A DNA stretch of 64,000 nucleotides, taken from Bradyrhizobium diazoefficiens. Lineage in GTDB: Bacteria > Pseudomonadota > Alphaproteobacteria > Rhizobiales > Xanthobacteraceae. The stretch covers positions 2,663,001-2,727,000 of the forward strand of contig NZ_CP067100.1 of assembly GCF_016616235.1 (NCBI RefSeq), written 5' to 3'. Of this stretch, positions 39,071 to 47,247 are shown one piece after another. The position numbers and the translations under genes are program-made. The notes below the pieces were generated by a model, which saw nothing but the letters and a program-made list of their open reading frames with translations, searched no databases and had not been told where the DNA came from. Positions within the stretch are counted from its first letter, which is position 1. Each line of letters opens with the position of its first letter.

Positions 39071-39589
39071 TCACTTCTTGCCCATGCACGAGTCTTCATT
39101 CTTGGTATAGGCGTCGTTCTTGTCCTCGTGCTTGCCGGGCCTGGCGCGGCCCCAGGCCTCGTTGGAGCGGGCGCGCAGATAGACGTAGAGATCGTCCATG
39201 TAGCAGGCGACGTTCGGATTATCGCCGAAGGCCGGCATCACGTTCTCTGACGCAGTCGAGATGTTCTTGCGGCCCGAGGCGACGACACCGAGAAAATCGG
39301 CATAGCTCATCGTCTTGAGCGAATCCTTCAGCGCCGGCGCATAGGTCGAGCCCATTCCGTCCGGGCCATGGCACACATGGCAGTCCGAGTGATAGCGGCG
39401 GTATCCGGAATAGGTGTACCAGTCCACCGATCCATCGTTGATCTTGTAGGTCGGGTTTCCTTCCTTATCGAGCCATTCGCCAGTTTCGTTCTGCTTGACG
39501 GCAGTCGGGTCGCCCGAGCCGTCCGCAACAGCAATTCCTCCGGACGCAACGAAGATCATCGCAGCCATGACAGAGCAGATTTTACGCAA
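39071..39589 (-). CDS. Periplasmic cytochrome c, methanol-metabolism type (CycB/XoxG-like)
   Basis: This 172-residue cytochrome has a signal peptide (RKICSVMAAMIF to AVADG), one haem motif CHVCHG and two further Cys near the C-terminus (VACYMDD and DSCMGKK). That is the four-Cys pattern of methanol-linked cytochromes such as c-553i of Paracoccus. It is the probable electron acceptor of XoxF, whose gene is 79 bp upstream. The start is a TTG at 39589 with GAGGA at a good distance. The next ATG would remove the basic end of the signal peptide. Confidence 0.88.
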   Translation of the reverse strand: MRKICSVMAAMIFVASGGIAVADGSGDPTAVKQNETGEWLDKEGNPTYKINDGSVDWYTYSGYRRYHSDCHVCHGPDGMGSTYAPALKDSLKTMSYADFLGVVASGRKNISTASENVMPAFGDNPNVACYMDDLYVYLRARSNEAWGRARPGKHEDKNDAYTKNEDSCMGKK

Positions 39590-39668
39590 GAGATTTTTCC
39601 TCGAAGGGGCCGGGGAGACGAGCCGGCGCGTGGAACAGGTCCACGCGCCGGAGCGATGCTGACGAGGC

Positions 39669-41471
39669 TTAGTTCGGCAGCGAGAACACGGTCAGCGTGC
39701 CGCCGAGCGCCGTGTAGTTGCTCAGCGCTGCGTAGCCGCCGACCGCGCCGAGACCTGCGGTCGGATCGGTCAGGCCTGCGGCGAGACCAATGCCGGCCCA
39801 GCCGCCGACGCCCGAGAGCACTGCGACGTACTGCTTGCCGCCGTTCTCATAGGTGGTGACGTTGCCGATGATGCCGGAGGGAGTCTTGAACTTGTAGAGC
39901 TCCTTGCCGGTCTTGGCGTCGACCGCCTTCAGGTACCCTTCGAGCGTGCCGTAGAACACCACGCCGCCGGCGGTTGCGAGCGCACCTGACCAGACCGAGA
40001 ACTGCTCCTTGTTCGACCAAACGATCTTGCCGGTCTTGCCGTCCCAGGCGATGAAATTGCCCATGTGGCTTTCACCCTGCGGCGGATACATCGAGAGCGT
40101 CGCACCCACATAGGGCTGACCCGCGGTGTAGCTCACCTTGAACGGTTCGTAGTCCATGCAGACGTGGTTGGTCGGAACGTAGAACAGCTGCGTGTCCGGC
40201 GAGTAGGCTGCCGGCTGCTCGTCCTTGGTGCCGAGCGCGGCCGGGCAGATGCCCTTCACGTTGTGGTCTTCACCGGCCTTGTCGGTCGAAGCTGCGTCGA
40301 CCACCTTCGGACGGCCATAAGTCGGCGAGTTCTTGTCCATGTCGACGCCGGAGGTCCAGTTCACCTTCGGATCGTACTTCTCGGCGACCAGAAGCTCGCC
40401 GGTGGCGCGATCGAGCGTATAGCCGAGGCCGTTACGATCGAAATGCGTCAGCAGCTTGCGCGCCTGGCCGTTGATCGACTGATCCGAGAGGATCATCTCG
40501 TTGACGCCGTCATAGTCCCACTCGTCGTGGGGCGTCATCTGATAGACCCACTTGGCGACGCCGGTGTCCGGGTTGCGCGCCCAGATCGTCATCGACCATT
40601 TGTTGTCGCCGGGACGCTGCTTCGGATTCCAGGTCGAGGGATTGCCCGATCCGTAATAGATCAGGTTCAGTTCGGGATCGTAGGAGATCCAGCCCCAGGT
40701 GGCGCCGCCGCCGATCTTCCACTGATCGCCCTGCCAGGTCTTCAGGCTGGAGTCCTTGCCGATCGGCTTGCCGAGCGCGGTGGTCTTGTCGTCGACCAGG
40801 ATCTGGTTATCCGGCCCTTCCGAATAGCCGCGCCAGGCCAGCTTGCCGGTCTTAATGTCGTAGGCCGACATGTGGGCCTGCACGCCGAACTCGCCGCCGG
40901 AGATGCCGATCAGCACCTTGTCCTTGACGACCATCGGCGCCGAAGTGCCGGTCTCGCCCTTGCCGGGATCGCCGTTCTTGGCGGTCCAGGCGACCTGACC
41001 GGTCTTGGCATCGAGCGCGACCAGGGTCGTGTCGGCCTGATGCAGGAAGATCTTGCCGTCGCCGTAAGCGAGGCCGCGGTTCACCGTGTCGCAGCACATC
41101 ACCGGGATGACGTTTGGATCCTGCTTCGGCTCGTACTTCCAGACGATCTTGTTCTCCTGAGAAAGGTCAATGGCGTAGACCTTGTTCGGGAACGGCGTAT
41201 GGACGTACATCATGTTGCCGATGATCAGCGGGCCGCCTTCGTGGCCGCGCAGCACGCCGGTCGAGAAGGTCCAGGCGACCTGGAGCTTGCCGACGTTTTG
41301 TGCGTTGATCTGGTTCAGCTTGGAATAGCGGGTATTGGCGTAATCGCCGGTGGGCATCACCCAGTCTTTCGGGTTCTGCGCCATCTTGTTCAGCTCGTCA
41401 TTGGCTGAAGCGCCACCGACGGCGAGAGCCGCCGCGGAGCCAAGAAAGGTCGCCAGTAGCACCTTGCGCAT
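39669..41471 (-). CDS. xoxF: Lanthanide-dependent methanol dehydrogenase XoxF (XoxF5 type)
   Basis: This 599-residue periplasmic PQQ enzyme has a signal peptide ending GGASA. The vicinal Cys pair is at about 126-127 ([14 protein letters not shown]). [12 protein letters not shown] contains the catalytic Asp319 and the extra Asp321 that marks lanthanide-dependent enzymes, where calcium enzymes (MxaF) have Ala. [20 protein letters not shown] is typical of the XoxF5 clade. GGAGGA touches the first ATG (41477) but is 6 nt from the second (41471), so the latter is chosen. The order is xoxF, cytochrome c, frmA, gfa on one strand. No mxa genes are in the window. Confidence 0.96.
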   Translation of the reverse strand: MRKVLLATFLGSAAALAVGGASANDELNKMAQNPKDWVMPTGDYANTRYSKLNQINAQNVGKLQVAWTFSTGVLRGHEGGPLIIGNMMYVHTPFPNKVYAIDLSQENKIVWKYEPKQDPNVIPVMCCDTVNRGLAYGDGKIFLHQADTTLVALDAKTGQVAWTAKNGDPGKGETGTSAPMVVKDKVLIGISGGEFGVQAHMSAYDIKTGKLAWRGYSEGPDNQILVDDKTTALGKPIGKDSSLKTWQGDQWKIGGGATWGWISYDPELNLIYYGSGNPSTWNPKQRPGDNKWSMTIWARNPDTGVAKWVYQMTPHDEWDYDGVNEMILSDQSINGQARKLLTHFDRNGLGYTLDRATGELLVAEKYDPKVNWTSGVDMDKNSPTYGRPKVVDAASTDKAGEDHNVKGICPAALGTKDEQPAAYSPDTQLFYVPTNHVCMDYEPFKVSYTAGQPYVGATLSMYPPQGESHMGNFIAWDGKTGKIVWSNKEQFSVWSGALATAGGVVFYGTLEGYLKAVDAKTGKELYKFKTPSGIIGNVTTYENGGKQYVAVLSGVGGWAGIGLAAGLTDPTAGLGAVGGYAALSNYTALGGTLTVFSLPN

Positions 41472-41988
41472 AGTCATTCCTCCGTTGGTCTCGTTTTATT
41501 ATTTCCGAAGCATTGCTTAATCACCGGGCTTCTCGTCCGGCGTCTGCTCGTGCAGGGCGGTCACGATGGGGACCAGAAACGATGCTGTGCTGTTTCCTCC
41601 TCCTGATGAGAGCCACGGGTCCACGTGCAGGAGCGGCCCGTTCTTGTTGTTCCTGCTGCAATCCCTAACGGCTTCGTCATCGGGAAACTTGCCCAAGAGA
41701 GAAGCTGGTTTGCTTGACAGCGCACGGACGCGAAGATTTTGATTTTGCGGTAGCGAATTCAGCGGCTTCCGCGCCGCTCCTGGAGCGCCGTCAACGCGCA
41801 GGTTCCCCTTGACGGCAGTGCAACTAAGGCGGAGGATTAACTTACAAGGGTGGCAATGAAACGATGGCGCTCGTTGCAAGAGACCGCTCAAATTCGAGGT
41901 AAACGTCACGCAATCACGACTGAGGGCTCCGGCAGCGTTGGTCGTGATTCGAGTAGAAGCTCCGGATCAAACCAGTGGGGCTGGATTA
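41472..41988. other. Divergent intergenic region between xoxF and an AraC gene
   Basis: I see no convincing gene in these 517 bp; frames on both strands lack family features. The region must hold the xoxF promoter and probably the regulator's own. A 9-bp inverted repeat close to the AraC gene is listed separately. Confidence 0.5.
41912..41949. promoter_or_regulatory. Perfect 9-bp inverted repeat before the AraC gene
   Basis: AATCACGAC (41912-41920) and GTCGTGATT (41941-41949) are exact inverse complements around a 20-bp spacer, 39 bp before the AraC ATG. It could be an operator for autoregulation or for xoxF control. It has no match that I know. Confidence 0.4.
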
Positions 41989-42957
41989 ATGTCCGACACC
42001 ATTCACACGCTCTCGACGACCGGAATGACGCCGAAGCGTCAGATCCAGAGTTGGATCGACGGGCTCACGAGTCTGTGCGGGCATTTCGACGTCGATCCGC
42101 TCGAGGCGTCCTCGCTCGAGGGCCGCATCGACTACACCTCCGTCTCGCGTCTGAAGCTCTGCCAGATCGAGGTGAGCCAGCATCGCATCGCGCACACGCT
42201 GGCGCGCGCCAAGGCCAACGAACACCCGTACATCAAGATCCACTTCCAGACCTACGGCGTGTCCTATTTCGAGCAGGAAGGCCGCCACATCGAAATCAAT
42301 CCGGGCGACATCATCGCCTATGACGTCTCCTGCCCGCATTCGATCATCAGCCCCGCCTTCACCCGCCACGACGTGGTGATCGTGCCGAAGGCGCTGCTGC
42401 GCGACCGCGGCTTCCCGTCGCAGCGGATGCCGGCCTGCAAACTGTCGGCGAAGACTGGCACGGGACGGATCGCCCATGATTTCGTCCATGCCACCTTCGA
42501 CGAGGCGGCGAAGCTGTCGGCGAACAGTGCGGTCGGCGTCGCAGATTCGCTGATCGACCTGTTGCTGCTGCCGCTGCGCGAAGCCGACACGATGTTCGAC
42601 CGCGTCGGGCCCGAGGCGATGTATGTGCGCGCGCAGTTCTTCATCCGCGAGCATCTACGCGATCCGGATCTGTGCATCGACCAGATCTCGGCCGAGCTTG
42701 GCTGCTCCAAGCGCTATCTGCACATGCTGTTCTCGGAGCGCGGCACCACCGTGAGCGACTACATCTGGCAGGCGCGCCTGCAGAACTGCCGCCAGGAGCT
42801 CGAGGCGCACGCCGGCAAGACCATCACCGACGTCGCGTTCTCCTGGGGCTTCTCCAGCTCATCCCATTTCAGCCGCGTGTTCCGGAAGTACTTTGGCGTG
42901 GTGCCGTCCTCGATCCACAAGGCGCAGCACGGCACGGCGAGTTCGGGCGAGCACTAG
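41989..42957 (+). CDS. AraC-family regulator beside xoxF
   Basis: This 322-residue protein has an N-terminal AraC-binding-like half (QTYGVSYFEQEGRHIEINPG) and a C-terminal helix-turn-helix pair (DLCIDQISAELGCSKRYLHM and ITDVAFSWGFSSSSHFSRVF). Being divergent from xoxF and next to the ExaF-like operon, it may control alcohol oxidation genes, possibly in response to an alcohol or aldehyde (inference). The ATG at 41989 is preferred over an upstream in-frame start at 41938. Confidence 0.88.
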   Translation: MSDTIHTLSTTGMTPKRQIQSWIDGLTSLCGHFDVDPLEASSLEGRIDYTSVSRLKLCQIEVSQHRIAHTLARAKANEHPYIKIHFQTYGVSYFEQEGRHIEINPGDIIAYDVSCPHSIISPAFTRHDVVIVPKALLRDRGFPSQRMPACKLSAKTGTGRIAHDFVHATFDEAAKLSANSAVGVADSLIDLLLLPLREADTMFDRVGPEAMYVRAQFFIREHLRDPDLCIDQISAELGCSKRYLHMLFSERGTTVSDYIWQARLQNCRQELEAHAGKTITDVAFSWGFSSSSHFSRVFRKYFGVVPSSIHKAQHGTASSGEH

Positions 42958-43060
42958 AGCGTTTTCGAGCGAAGTGGACACCGGTTCGCGTCGAGAAAAC
43001 GCGTCAAAACAAGAATCTAGAGCCCCGTTCCGATTCCATCGGAACGGAAATGGCTCTAGG
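42955..43060. repeat. Dispersed repeat with two hairpins after the AraC gene
   Basis: GCGTTTTC (42959-42966) pairs with GAAAACGC (42995-43002). CCGTTCCGAT (43025-43034) pairs with ATCGGAACGG (43038-43047), enclosed by CTAGAGCC (43017-43024) and GGCTCTAG (43052-43059). From memory this is a widespread Rhizobiales intergenic element. It overlaps the AraC stop and separates it from the convergent binding-protein gene, so it may end transcripts. Confidence 0.6.
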
Positions 43061-43091
43061 CCCGCACCCCCTCCGGGACACGCGTTTCCCG

Positions 43092-44021
43092 TCACCGCTG
43101 AATGATCGTCGTCCAGACGTCGCCCAGGATCGCGGGTTCGCGCGGCGGCAGATAGGTGAGGCCGGCCTGCTTGCCGAACTCGGCGATCTTGCCTTCCGCG
43201 GCAAGGCCCGTCAGCGCCTTGTCGACCGCGTCGATGAGCCCGCCGTCGGCAGCGAGCCCGACATAGCCGCGATTGGCGCCGATCGGATAATAGTAGCCGG
43301 AGGCGGTGACCGTAGTGTCGGGATGCGCGGCGCGGTGGGCGTCGAAGCGGGCGAGATCGATCAGCGTCGCGTCGTAGTCGCCGCGATCCAGTGCACCCAG
43401 CAGATCGTCGCGGCCGGGGACGAGATGCGTGATGTTGTCGATCAGGCGCCCCTTCTCGAACGTCATCAGGATCGCATCGCCGAGCGAGCCGCTCTCGATT
43501 GCGAGGCGAAGGCCCGCGAGGTCGCCGATATCGCCGATCTTGCGCTCTCGCGCCTTCGGCCCCAGCACCACTGTCATCGGCGAATAGACATAAGGCTGGC
43601 TCGGCGCCAGCACACCGAGCGCGACACGGCGGCGCCGGTCGTCGCGCGTGGCCCCGGCAAAGTCCGGCAGGCGCGCCGTCTTCATGCCGGGCTTGACGAG
43701 CGAATCCGTCGTCAACGCGTAGCCGCCGACCAGCGCGCAGCGTCCGTCGGAGAGCAGTGCGTTGGCCTCGAGCTGCGGGCTGGAATCCTCATCCAGCTTG
43801 CTCTCGAACCACTGGATTTTCAGCGGCCGTCCCATCCGTTCCGCGATCGCGTGCGCCAGCAGCACGTCGAAGCCGGAGTCCGGCTTGCCCTTGTGATGCA
43901 TCGAGAGCGGCGGCCGATCCTCGTCGAGACAGATTTTGAGCGGGTCGTCCGCCGCGCGTGCAACTGTTGCGGTCGCTGCGAGGATCGCGGCCGCGGCCGG
44001 CGCGGCAAGCCAGCGTCTCAT
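43092..44021 (-). CDS. Periplasmic binding protein of a PQQ dehydrogenase operon
   Basis: This 309-residue protein has a signal peptide (to ARAAD) and the bilobed binding fold of family 3 (opening PLKICLDEDRPPLSMHHKGK, later IGDIGDLAGLRLAIESGSLG). Binding proteins of this kind (MxaJ/XoxJ-like) occur with methanol dehydrogenases and may help activate or mature the enzyme instead of feeding a transporter. GGAGGAAGCC precedes the ATG, which overlaps the cytochrome stop by 4 bp. No permease is near, which supports a non-transport role (inference). Confidence 0.8.
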   Translation of the reverse strand: MRRWLAAPAAAAILAATATVARAADDPLKICLDEDRPPLSMHHKGKPDSGFDVLLAHAIAERMGRPLKIQWFESKLDEDSSPQLEANALLSDGRCALVGGYALTTDSLVKPGMKTARLPDFAGATRDDRRRRVALGVLAPSQPYVYSPMTVVLGPKARERKIGDIGDLAGLRLAIESGSLGDAILMTFEKGRLIDNITHLVPGRDDLLGALDRGDYDATLIDLARFDAHRAAHPDTTVTASGYYYPIGANRGYVGLAADGGLIDAVDKALTGLAAEGKIAEFGKQAGLTYLPPREPAILGDVWTTIIQR

Positions 44022-44374
44022 GGCTTCCTCCGGCTGGAGATGAAGGCCCAGAGATCGCCGATCTCGTCGTCGCTGAGGATGTCTCCCCAGGGCGGCATCT
44101 TGTTGTTCTTGCCGTTCTTCACGGTGGTGACGAAGCGCGTCTTGTCGTCGGGAAAGGCGCGCAGGTCCGGCGTGATGGTGCCGGAGTTCATCAGATTGGG
44201 GCCGTGGCAGTGCGAGCATTTCGAAGCATAGGTCGACTTGCCTTGGTCGATCTGTGCCTGCACGGGATTGCCGGTTGCCTCGTCCGCGAAACTGACGGTC
44301 ACCGCAAGCGCAACCGTCAGCACCACGACGGTGGCGAGGACCGCCACCGTCTTGTGAGATATGTCTTTCAGCAT
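44018..44374 (-). CDS. Small cytochrome c of the ExaF-like operon
   Basis: This 118-residue protein has an N-terminal hydrophobic segment (VAVLATVVVLTVALAVTVSFA) that may be a signal or anchor, one haem motif CSHCHG and a distal Met region (NNKMPPWGDILSDDEIGDLW). It probably accepts electrons from the PQQ enzyme encoded 10 bp upstream. The start at 44374 is favoured; a longer frame to 44476 would lie inside the dehydrogenase gene. Stop and next ATG overlap. Confidence 0.9.
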   Translation of the reverse strand: MLKDISHKTVAVLATVVVLTVALAVTVSFADEATGNPVQAQIDQGKSTYASKCSHCHGPNLMNSGTITPDLRAFPDDKTRFVTTVKNGKNNKMPPWGDILSDDEIGDLWAFISSRRKP

Positions 44375-44384
44375 CGCGCCGGAG

Positions 44385-46049
44385 CTACTGCTTGACCGCA
44401 AAGACCCACAGCGAGCCGCCGGCCGGCACGCTCGCAAGCCGTTCGTCACCGGAGAAGATCGAGTAGACGCCGCCATAGCCGCTGGTCACGGCGACATATT
44501 GCACGCCGTCCTGCTGCCATGTGATCGGTTGTCCCTCGATGCCCGAGCCGGTCTGGAACTGCCAGAGCTTCTTGCCGCTGTCGGCGTCGAACGCTTCGAA
44601 CTCTCCGGTCAGTGCGCCCGTGAACACGACGCCGCCCGCGGTCGACAGCACGCCGGAGAAGCGCGGAATGGCGCTCGGCGCCTCCCATTTCGCCTTGCCG
44701 GTCATCGGATCGATCGCCTTGAGATGGCCGCGCGGCCCGTCGCCCCACTCCCAGGGGTCGGTGAGGTCCATGCCGAGATACCATTCGCCCTGCTTGAAGG
44801 TGACGGGCTCGGCCTTGTAATGACCGCCGAACGCGAGCGTGTTGGCGTAGGCGAGGCCGGTCTGCGGATTGAACGACATCGGCTCCCAGTTCTTGCCGCC
44901 GAGGATCGACGGATAGACGGTGACCTTCTTGCCCTCGCGCGCGTCTTTGCTGACGTCGGTCTCGATCGGGCGGCCCGTCTTCATGTCGATGCCGGTCGCC
45001 CAGTTCACCTTCACGTAAGGATTGGCCGCCAGCAGCTTGCCGTTGGTGCGATCGAGCACGTAGAAGAAGCCGTTGCGGTTGGCGTCCATCAGCACCTTGG
45101 TCGGCTTGCCCTCGACATTCATGTCGGCGAGGACCATCTCGGCCACGCTGTCATAGTCGAACGGATTGTTCGGCGAGAACTGATAGTGCCACTTGATCTT
45201 GCCGGTCTTGGGATCCATCGCCAGCACGGAGCAGGTGTAGAGGTTGTCGCCGGGCCGCACCGCCGAGTTGAACGGCCCGGGATTGCCGATGCCCCAATAG
45301 ACCGTGTTCAGCTCGGGATCGTAGGAGCCCGTGATCCAGGTCGAGCCGCCGCCGAGCTTCCAGGTATCGCCCTTCCAGGTGTCGCCGCCGGGCTCATCCG
45401 GCGAGGGGATCGAATGGGTGCGCCAGAGATGCTTGCCGGTGGCGGAATCCCAGCCGTCGATGAAGCCGCGGGTGCCGAACTCGGCGCCGGAGATGCCGGT
45501 GATGACGACGCCGTCCGCGACCAGCGGGGCCACCGTCATCGAATAGCCTTCCTTGATGTCGGCCGCCTTCTGCCGCCACAGCTCCTTGCCGTCCTTGGCG
45601 TCGAGCGCGATCACGTTGGCGTCGAGCGTGGTGCGAAACACCTTGCCGTCGTACAGTGCGGCACCGCGATTGATGATGCCGCAGCAGACGATGCGCGGCG
45701 TCTCGGCGGGATATTCGAGCTTGCTCTTCCAGATCTGCTTGCCGGTCTTGGCGTCCACCGCCATGGTCGCGTTATGCGAGGTCACGTAGATCACGCCCTG
45801 GTACACCAGCGGCTGCGATTCCTCGCTGCGATCGTCATTGAAGGAGTAGTTCCAGACCGGGACGAGGTTCTTGATGGTGTCCTTGTTGATCTGGTTCAGC
45901 GTCGAGAAGCGCTGGAGATTGTAGCCCATCCCGTAGTTGAGAACGTTCGATGTATCGGTCGCGCCCTTCACCAGCTGCTCGGTGGTCTGGGCGCTTGCAC
46001 ATGTCGATGCAAGCATGACGAGGCTCGCGGCCATCGCAAAGCGTTTCAT
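44385..46049 (-). CDS. PQQ-dependent alcohol dehydrogenase, ExaF/PedH-like, lanthanide signature
   Basis: This 554-residue periplasmic quinoprotein has a signal peptide (to CASAQ), the vicinal Cys pair at 122-123 (RIVCCGIINRG), and NNPFDYDSVAEM with Asp298 and Asp300. The second Asp is the marker of lanthanide enzymes such as ExaF and PedH, which oxidise ethanol and other alcohols. GGAGGAACGG lies before the ATG at 46049; the frame continues upstream to 46190 without support. The cytochrome and binding-protein genes follow in one operon. The lanmodulin gene diverges from it. Confidence 0.92.
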   Translation of the reverse strand: MKRFAMAASLVMLASTCASAQTTEQLVKGATDTSNVLNYGMGYNLQRFSTLNQINKDTIKNLVPVWNYSFNDDRSEESQPLVYQGVIYVTSHNATMAVDAKTGKQIWKSKLEYPAETPRIVCCGIINRGAALYDGKVFRTTLDANVIALDAKDGKELWRQKAADIKEGYSMTVAPLVADGVVITGISGAEFGTRGFIDGWDSATGKHLWRTHSIPSPDEPGGDTWKGDTWKLGGGSTWITGSYDPELNTVYWGIGNPGPFNSAVRPGDNLYTCSVLAMDPKTGKIKWHYQFSPNNPFDYDSVAEMVLADMNVEGKPTKVLMDANRNGFFYVLDRTNGKLLAANPYVKVNWATGIDMKTGRPIETDVSKDAREGKKVTVYPSILGGKNWEPMSFNPQTGLAYANTLAFGGHYKAEPVTFKQGEWYLGMDLTDPWEWGDGPRGHLKAIDPMTGKAKWEAPSAIPRFSGVLSTAGGVVFTGALTGEFEAFDADSGKKLWQFQTGSGIEGQPITWQQDGVQYVAVTSGYGGVYSIFSGDERLASVPAGGSLWVFAVKQ

Positions 46050-46122
46050 CCGTTCCTCCCAATATGCGCGCCTTCTGACGCTGCGAGCGCAACACTCCGT
46101 CGGAATGCAAAAGCCGTCAATA

Positions 46123-46200
46123 CGAAAGTCGAAAACGCGTCGGCGATATGTTTGAACGCCAGATGCCAGTATCTTACCGAAACCTGACAATCGACTTTCG
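46123..46200. promoter_or_regulatory. 10-bp inverted repeat in the exaF-like/lanM divergent gap
   Basis: CGAAAGTCGA (46123-46132) and TCGACTTTCG (46191-46200) are exact inverse complements, 58 bp apart. They lie in the 339-bp region between the PQQ dehydrogenase and lanM starts (46050-46388), which otherwise has no gene. They might be paired sites of a regulator that serves both genes. Confidence 0.35.
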
Positions 46201-46312
46201 CTTGTGCGCAGACGCTAAAAAATTCCGCGGCATGAAGCGGTGCCGGGCGACGGGCGCCGGTTTTGGGCAGCCGGATGCTGCGGATTGTGCGGTGCGCAGG
46301 TTGCATTTCGGC

Positions 46313-46343
46313 TTGAACCTCAACCCGCTTACGGACTTATGTT
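46313..46343 (+). promoter_or_regulatory. Weak candidate lanM promoter
   Basis: TTGAAC (46313-46318) and TATGTT (46338-46343) with a 19-bp spacer stand 45 bp before the lanM ATG. The match is only approximate, and in such GC-rich genomes other spacing or sigma factors are possible. Confidence 0.25.
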
Positions 46344-46388
46344 GTCTCGATCCCGCGCGAATCGGGACTCTTGCTGAGGGAGGTTTGA

Positions 46389-46781
46389 ATGATATCCCGT
46401 CGTTCTGTTGCGCTTGCGCTCACGCTTGCCGTGCTGTCCGGTCCCGCCTGGTCGGCATCCGGCAGCGCCATCAAAATGTTCGACACCGACAATGATGGCA
46501 CGCTCGATCTCGCCGAGGCGAAGAAGGCGGCGACTGCGCTGTTCGCCAGGCTCGATCCCGATCACGATGGCACGCTGGACGCGCGCGAATTGCGCGGACG
46601 GCTGACGGCGAAAGAACTCGCCGCCGTGGATCCCGATCGCGACGGCACGCTCACGCTGGACGAATATCTCGCCGTGGTAGAGCAGCGCTTCAACGCTGCG
46701 AATCCCGATAAGGACGGAACGTTGGATGCGAAGGAGCTGAACTCGCGTGCCGGCCGCGCGCTGCTGCGATTGTTGCGATGA
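46389..46781 (+). CDS. lanM: Lanmodulin, periplasmic lanthanide-binding EF-hand protein
   Basis: This 130-residue protein has a signal peptide (to AWSAS) and four EF loops at 32-43, 56-67, 81-92 and 105-116: DTDNDGTLDLAE, DPDHDGTLDARE, DPDRDGTLTLDE and NPDKDGTLDAKE. Pro at loop position 2, in three of four, is the hallmark of lanmodulin. Gaps of 12, 13 and 12 residues match the Methylobacterium protein, and so does the ending (LNSRAGRALLRLLR). Lanmodulin binds lanthanides at very low concentrations. Oddities are Thr for Pro in loop 1 and Thr for Asp at position 9 of loop 3. GGGAGG precedes the ATG. It diverges from a PQQ dehydrogenase gene and precedes pqqA. Confidence 0.93.
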   Translation: MISRRSVALALTLAVLSGPAWSASGSAIKMFDTDNDGTLDLAEAKKAATALFARLDPDHDGTLDARELRGRLTAKELAAVDPDRDGTLTLDEYLAVVEQRFNAANPDKDGTLDAKELNSRAGRALLRLLR

Positions 46782-46951
46782 GGATGGCGGCGCTTGACTG
46801 GGAGCGAAGGCGATTTGCCCGAGAGGGAAATTCGCGAGCACAATGCGACAGTTCGTTGTGCTTGCGGTTCAACTCCAGACTTGCGCCGTGCTTGAGGCAG
46901 CCCTAGGTTTTGCCCGCGCGATGTCGCGCTCAATATCTTGGGGAGACCCGA

Positions 46952-47032
46952 ATGGCCTGGAAAGCTCCGAAGATCGTGGAAGTGCCGGTCGGCATGGAAA
47001 TCAACATGTACGCCTGCGCTGCGCGCAAGTAA
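46952..47032 (+). CDS. pqqA: PQQ precursor peptide PqqA (orphan)
   Basis: This 26-codon frame encodes a peptide that starts MAWKAPKIVEVPVG and continues MEINMYACAARK. It has the Glu and Tyr, four residues apart (E16, Y20), that PqqE links to form the PQQ skeleton, within the usual VGMExxxY context. GGGGAG lies 6-7 nt before the ATG. The peptide is too short to appear among normal gene calls. No pqqB, C, D or E gene follows; the next gene is on the other strand. The hairpin after it is like those behind other pqqA genes. It lies 170 bp after lanM and may be transcribed with it. Confidence 0.88.
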   Translation: MAWKAPKIVEVPVGMEINMYACAARK

Positions 47033-47043
47033 CACTGACGACC

Positions 47044-47083
47044 TGCCGCGGCTTCGATGGCACACGCCGTCGAAGCCGTGGCA
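47044..47083 (+). terminator. Hairpin after pqqA
   Basis: TGCCGCGGCTTCGA (47044-47057) pairs with TCGAAGCCGTGGCA (47070-47083) with one G-U pair and a 12-nt loop. It starts 12 bp after the pqqA stop. The following GTGTTTGG is a weak U-tract, so it may stabilise the short mRNA or end transcription. Confidence 0.55.
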
Positions 47084-47247
47084 GTGTTTGGCATCAGCGC
47101 CGTTCATTGGGCTTCCGAACGTCGTGCCACGTGGCGAATCGAGCAACACCCGAAAACTCAACCGTTTGTACGTTGTCGTGCGCCGCCTGCCCAGCGGTGC
47201 TGCCGTTTTCTTAGCAACCTGGTTGAGGCCGTAGTGCGGATGTGCGT

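Noticed and set aside
41517..41909. 130-codon minus-strand frame upstream of xoxF
   Set aside because: No family features or clear ribosome site; its composition looks like a non-coding leader region.
41850..42323. Possible small gene or RiPP-like precursor overlapping the AraC start
   Set aside because: Gly/Ser and Trp-rich start is suggestive, but the frame runs on into the AraC gene with Arg-rich shadow translation and no maturation gene is near.
43092..44021. Amino-acid transporter binding protein
   Set aside because: No permease or ATPase is adjacent and the gene is coupled to a PQQ dehydrogenase and cytochrome, so a XoxJ-type role is more likely.
46389..46781. Generic calmodulin-like EF-hand protein
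   Set aside because: Pro at loop position 2 in three of four loops and the exact gap lengths fit lanmodulin far better.
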